Shown here: piece after piece, positions 60,148 to 64,000 of the stretch
Layout: the number at the start of each line of letters is the position of its first letter
Position numbering within the stretch: position 1 is the first letter of the stretch
Notes under the pieces: generated by a model
What the model saw: only the letters and a program-made list of their open reading frames with translations
Databases searched by the model: none
Told to the model about the DNA's origin: nothing
NCBI GenBank assembly: GCA_035578905.1
Contig: JAQJVL010000002.1
Location: 11,284,717-11,348,716 of the forward strand
Origin: Stictocephala bisonia
Taxonomy: Eukaryota > Arthropoda > Insecta > Hemiptera > Membracidae
DNA length: 64,000 nt
Direction of reading: 5' to 3'
Made by a program: the position numbers and the translations under genes

Positions 60148-60582
60148 TTAACAGTCTGCAGAGGCTGTCGGCCATGTTTGTTTTAATCCCATAAGAGCAA
60201 TGTTAATTTACGAACCGGACATACGATCACGCGTATCCAAATTAAACACTTATTTAAATCCGTTTAAGGATTTGTCCAAACAAATTGCATTTGATAAAGG
60301 ATGAAATTTCCCGTTGGAATTACTTTGCGAATTCCTAATTAGTTTTATGGAAAACGTATAAAGATATTTAGTTTGAAGATTTTATTTTCGCCTCTTTATA
60401 AACTAGGCGTAGGCTATGTATTAAAAATATCAAAAGTAAACCTAATGCGCATTATGATAACGTTTAAAATGACACCTCATACACAAATTTTGGTCAATAA
60501 ATAACAAAAATATGGATTCGCAAATAACATTGTTCTTATGGGATTAAAACCAACATGGCCGACAGCCTCTGCAGACTCTTAA
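60148..60582. mobile_element. Miniature element with about 60-bp terminal inverted repeats
   Basis: The left arm TTAACAGTCTGCAGAGGCTG, TCGGCCATGTTTGTTTTAAT, CCCATAAGAGCAATGTTA is repeated inverted at the right end (TTAAGAGTCTGCAGAGGCTG and so on) with few mismatches. The 435 bp element has no reading frame. Its GCAGACTCTTAA end is also the end of family X and of a solitary CTCTGCAGACTGTTAA at about 35069, hinting at a related mobiliser. Confidence 0.75.
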
Positions 60583-61049
60583 CGTACGGTATGAATGAAG
60601 ATGTTTTTGTTATGTTACAACAGTTAAAATAACCAATCCAAATACTGTATATCAGTCAAATGTGAATCTATAACAATTCTTAATTATCACTTTATCTTAC
60701 ATCGATCGACAGAAACGTCATCTGCCCGCTGAATGTTTATTCAAGGTTATTTTTATTAAAATGAACACTTCTGTGTGTGATTTCAATAAATAAAAACGTA
60801 ACACGCATATATTACAAGTAATGTAATCCTTCAAAATACAAGGTGATACTCTCAATTAGGTAAAATCGGAGTAGGAAGTAATTGTATCCTACATTATACA
60901 TCAAAATGTAAACAAGTTCAATTTGGAGAGTTAAAAAAAGCATTTGTTGTTTTAATTAGCTTTCATGTTCCTAGGCTTATAACTATTACGGATCTTATTA
61001 AGCCTACATTTGAAATTCAAGGCGTGTGCCTTAATAAAAGGCCTATGAT

Positions 61050-61560
61050 TAATTACTTATAGAAACAAGAAGACTGCCCGGTCTTATGGGTCACGTGAGA
61101 CCGGTTTCTGTGAAATTAGTTCACGTTCGGTCTTCACAGGTAGCGCCAGCGGTCTCTCTCCAGTGCCTACAGCAAATGCATTGCCTAGGACAGTCTTTTT
61201 TTGTATAGACCTATAGTTAATGCTTATACATAGAAAATAAATATAATGTAAATTTACATGCCTTGTATGACATAGGTATGTAAGGTACGCCTAATCTCCA
61301 AGCCATTAGTGTTACTGTAAACAGCACCTGCACTGCTATCTAACAGTGATTGGTTTAAAATAAGCACTCAGTCTACTATTGGTTCGTGTACGTACTATTA
61401 GCTCGGCTATTAGTCTTTTCAGACTGTTCTGGAGAGAGGCAGGGAGAGGGAGACCGGTGGCGCTACCTGTGAAGACAGAACAAGAACTAATTTCACCGAA
61501 CAGGAAAACCTGTTTCACAGAACCCAATGAGCGTACAATATTCTTGTTTCTATAGTCAAT
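61050..61560. mobile_element. Family Z element, longest copy with inverted arms
   Basis: The left arm (ATAGAAACAAGAAGACTGCC, TTCTGTGAAATTAGTTCACG, TTCACAGGTAGCGCCAGCGG) and the inverted right arm (ATTGACTATAGAAACAAGAA, GGTGAAATTAGTTCTTGTTC, TTCACAGGTAGCGCCACCGG) pair over about 110 bp. Internal blocks match the copies at 13.0, 21.4 and 46.8 kb. A clear target duplication was not found. Confidence 0.7.
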
Positions 61561-62645
61561 TATATTAGTTATATCGAATCATTCTATATTTATTATTGCG
61601 CTTATTTTTTTAATCAAATCTTTTATTATCAGATAACTGAAATAATTGTTATATAAATACAATTTTCTCCGTAAAACCAATGTTATACAGACAAGCCAAC
61701 ACTGTATATTTTTCAATATATATAATTATGGTTGAAGAGCATTTTGTAGGTAGGTTAATGAGATGGAGAATGTTAATAGCTTGGAGTGTTTTATCTATAT
61801 ATATATATATATATTAGACATAACCATTAAAAATATGTACTAACTTAAAAAATTCGTTGAAACCAAAAACACCAAAAGATTGGAAAACCCATTGAGAAAT
61901 TATCGTGAAGCATTTATTCCAGAATTTTTCAAAATATTAATCTTTAAAATCAGCTATTGAACAAATGCTACCAGTGGAGTAATGTGTTTTGTTTGACTGG
62001 GAAAACTGAGAATTTTTTTAGCCTACAGAGGACGGAAGTTACGAGGATTTTCGGTCAATAATAATAGACTTCATTCATGTTAGTACAAATTTCGTTTAAT
62101 ACATGTAAAATACTCATTACATACACGTTTAGCATACTAGTGCCTTCCTAAAATTTCTTCTTAGAGTTTGTGGCTAAAATCGAAAATCAACATAGGCAAC
62201 GTCGGGTGGCGGTCAGTTGCCATCTTTTTATCTCTTCTGTATTTCCGGTGCGTCACTAGTGTCAGTTAAAATTACAAACTTATTTAAATTTGTAAGGTTA
62301 GTAAAATGTATGAATTCTGTTGGAAATCTTTAAATTAATCATAAAGGTAGTAAAAATATGAGGTTAAAATTACAATTTTACTGTAAGTAGTTCAGATGAA
62401 AAATCAGATAATAATTGTTAGGTTTTCCTCGGTTTTTACGAAAATTACTGATCAGTTAGTATATATTTTTAGATCAACTTGTTCGTTAAAAATGCTAAAC
62501 AAAACACTACATAACTATTTCTACTTAAGCAATAATTCCTAACTATGAGTCATAAGTAGAAAAAACATGTGGGTGCAAAAAACGAGGGCCTTTCATTATG
62601 TTCGGCGTTGTCGATCGTGCAGACTCCAGAGCAGGTCTTGTATAA
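61561..62645. other. Intergenic DNA, no gene recognised
   Basis: AT-rich with a short TA repeat (about 61796-61813). No conserved protein segment, exon pair or complete repeat terminus is seen. Confidence 0.45.
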
Positions 62646-62649
62646 TCAA

Positions 62650-63040
62650 GCAATCCCTGAGGTTAATAATAAACTAAATATTTAAGGTGCTGTTTCCCTC
62701 AAAACATGTTTTTCTATTTCAACTGTACGTGTATATTATTATAATTAGTTAAATAACGGTTATATGATTATTAAATATCCATTCTATTTTACGGTAAGTT
62801 AATATTATGAACTTTTTAATGTAAACTCATCAAGAATGACATTAAATGTTTCACATATTTAACTCTTAAAAAAATATAAATATTCTCAATGTTTTACAAA
62901 AATCAAGCTATGGTCCACTAGAATATGTCTTTACATATCAAACGACACTTCGAGTGTAAGATACGAATATTGTTACCGACCGAATCGTTGAAATAGGAAC
63001 CCTGTTTTTGCGTTTTTTCACAGAGGGAAACGACCCCCTC
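62650..63040 (+). repeat. Dispersed repeat family Y, copy 4
   Basis: TTTTTCTATTTCAACTGTAC, TTATTATAATTAGTTAAATA, TTTCACATATTTAACTCTTA, TATGGTCCACTAGAATATG, TTGTTACCGACCGAATCGTT, GAAATAGGAACCCTG and TTTTTGCGTTTTTTCACAGA follow the family order. Confidence 0.65.
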
Positions 63041-64000
63041 AACCAGCGATGACGCCAGTAAAACGATCAACTATAAACAAACAGCGAGTTGCAACAATTG
63101 CGAACTGAATCAGCTTATCGTTGTTGAATTGGCAGATACCCCCCCCCCCTTCATCGAACGACAACATTTACATCAGCTGACTCTAGTTTCACAATTGACG
63201 TAAAGTGGGACATAGTTGTGAAGCCATGGTAACAAGTTTCACAACTCTCCTCAACTCAGTTGTAGGCTACATTTGACATTTGACGAAAACGTAACTAGAA
63301 ATTTGCAGCTTATTGAAGTTATACTTCTTTGCGCCCGTTAGACACTTTGGGATGGGATGTTGGTCGAGAAACCGCGTCACGCTGAAAATTAAGAACAAAT
63401 TTTTAAGAACTATCGATTAATCGATTGTTAATCGAAGAAATTTAATCGAAGAAATTACTGATAATGATAATATAGGTGTATAATATAATAATGAAGTCAC
63501 GTATAATATATTGAAGATAAATATATTGAATAATATTGAAAAATGTCTTATATTTCATTTATATATCCTGTCTGTTTGTGTGCGTGAGTGGGTGTTCTGT
63601 TATGAGAATGGCCAAAGAAGTATAACTTCCACCGTGTGGTCCGACGCACACCCAATTTTTATTTGTTATATATGTGTGAACATTATTACAAAACTATACA
63701 AAAAGAAACTTCATAAATTTTCCACCATATTAAACACTACAAAAAATCAAAACTTTGAAAATTACCAGTTTGATTCCCAAATATGTTTTTTTCCATAACT
63801 CAAAAACTAGTCAAGTTAGAGACATGCGGTTTATATTAAAATATTTTATATTGTAATTCCCGTAATTCCTGAAAATTTAATCGAAAAATCGTTAGAACCG
63901 CTTTTGAGAGAATTTAATTTCTGTAGGTTTTTTGCCCATAAACATACAGAAAAAACTAACATTTAAAAAAAATGAAAAATGGTCTGGAGATATTGAATAA
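63041..64000. other. AT-rich sequence to the window end, no gene recognised
   Basis: No family match for the 95-residue open frame at 63511-63798. Local ATCGATTAATCGATTGTTAATCGA-like repeats occur at about 63412-63450. Confidence 0.4.

Noticed and set aside
1..64000. CRISPR arrays, operons, prophage or bacterial contamination
   Set aside because: No regularly spaced short repeats with unique spacers, no ribosome-binding-site/ORF chains; intron-containing animal genes and eukaryotic transposons run throughout.

Overview
This is a 64 kb window of AT-rich arthropod nuclear DNA, most likely from an insect. The reasons are long introns with standard GT/AG splicing, AATAAA poly(A) signals, a very high load of eukaryotic transposable elements, and two conserved animal genes. 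Nothing prokaryotic is present. The exact taxon cannot be read from the sequence.

Two host genes are supported. (1) Positions 1-411 (+) carry the 3' coding end of the nascent-polypeptide-associated complex beta subunit (BTF3 / bicaudal). A strong splice donor lies 44 nt after the stop and a plausible 3'UTR terminal exon sits near 5.95-6.14 kb. (2) A shootin-1-like gene runs on the minus strand from 46.7 kb down to 12.67 kb. Eleven coding exons can be assembled by eye with consistent splice phases into one 568-residue reading frame: a Ser/Pro-rich N-terminus, a long coiled-coil region, an acidic TDSGVSTDSDD block, a polyproline tract, a WH2-like helix and a conserved C-terminal helix. The most upstream exon seen begins at a splice acceptor, so at least one 5' exon lies above 46.73 kb. 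It was not located.

The rest is mobile-element sediment. The best preserved element is a complete 4,735 bp hAT transposon (24,887-29,621). It has matching 17 bp terminal inverted repeats, an exact 8 bp target duplication, a TATA box, a two-exon 791-residue transposase with the expected catalytic residues, and a poly(A) signal. It sits in a shootin intron, antisense to that gene. Others are remains of four LINE elements (RT or RNase H), tRNA-derived SINEs of three types, piggyBac-like elements flanked by TTAA, Tigger/pogo-like miniature elements flanked by TA, hAT-like miniature elements, foldback elements, and several dispersed repeat families with two to four copies in the window.

Layout: 0-6.2 kb, BTF3 end, its putative 3'UTR intron, a piggyBac-like element and a LINE. 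6.2-12.2 kb, intergenic, with an RNase H fragment and repeats. 12.2-46.7 kb, the shootin-like gene with heavily invaded introns. 46.7-64 kb, upstream or intergenic DNA with many repeats and no identified coding exon. I found no multi-gene system, CRISPR array, operon or genuine tRNA/rRNA gene. The window's interest lies in the reconstructed shootin-like gene, the apparently intact hAT element, and the nested or undescribed repeat families.
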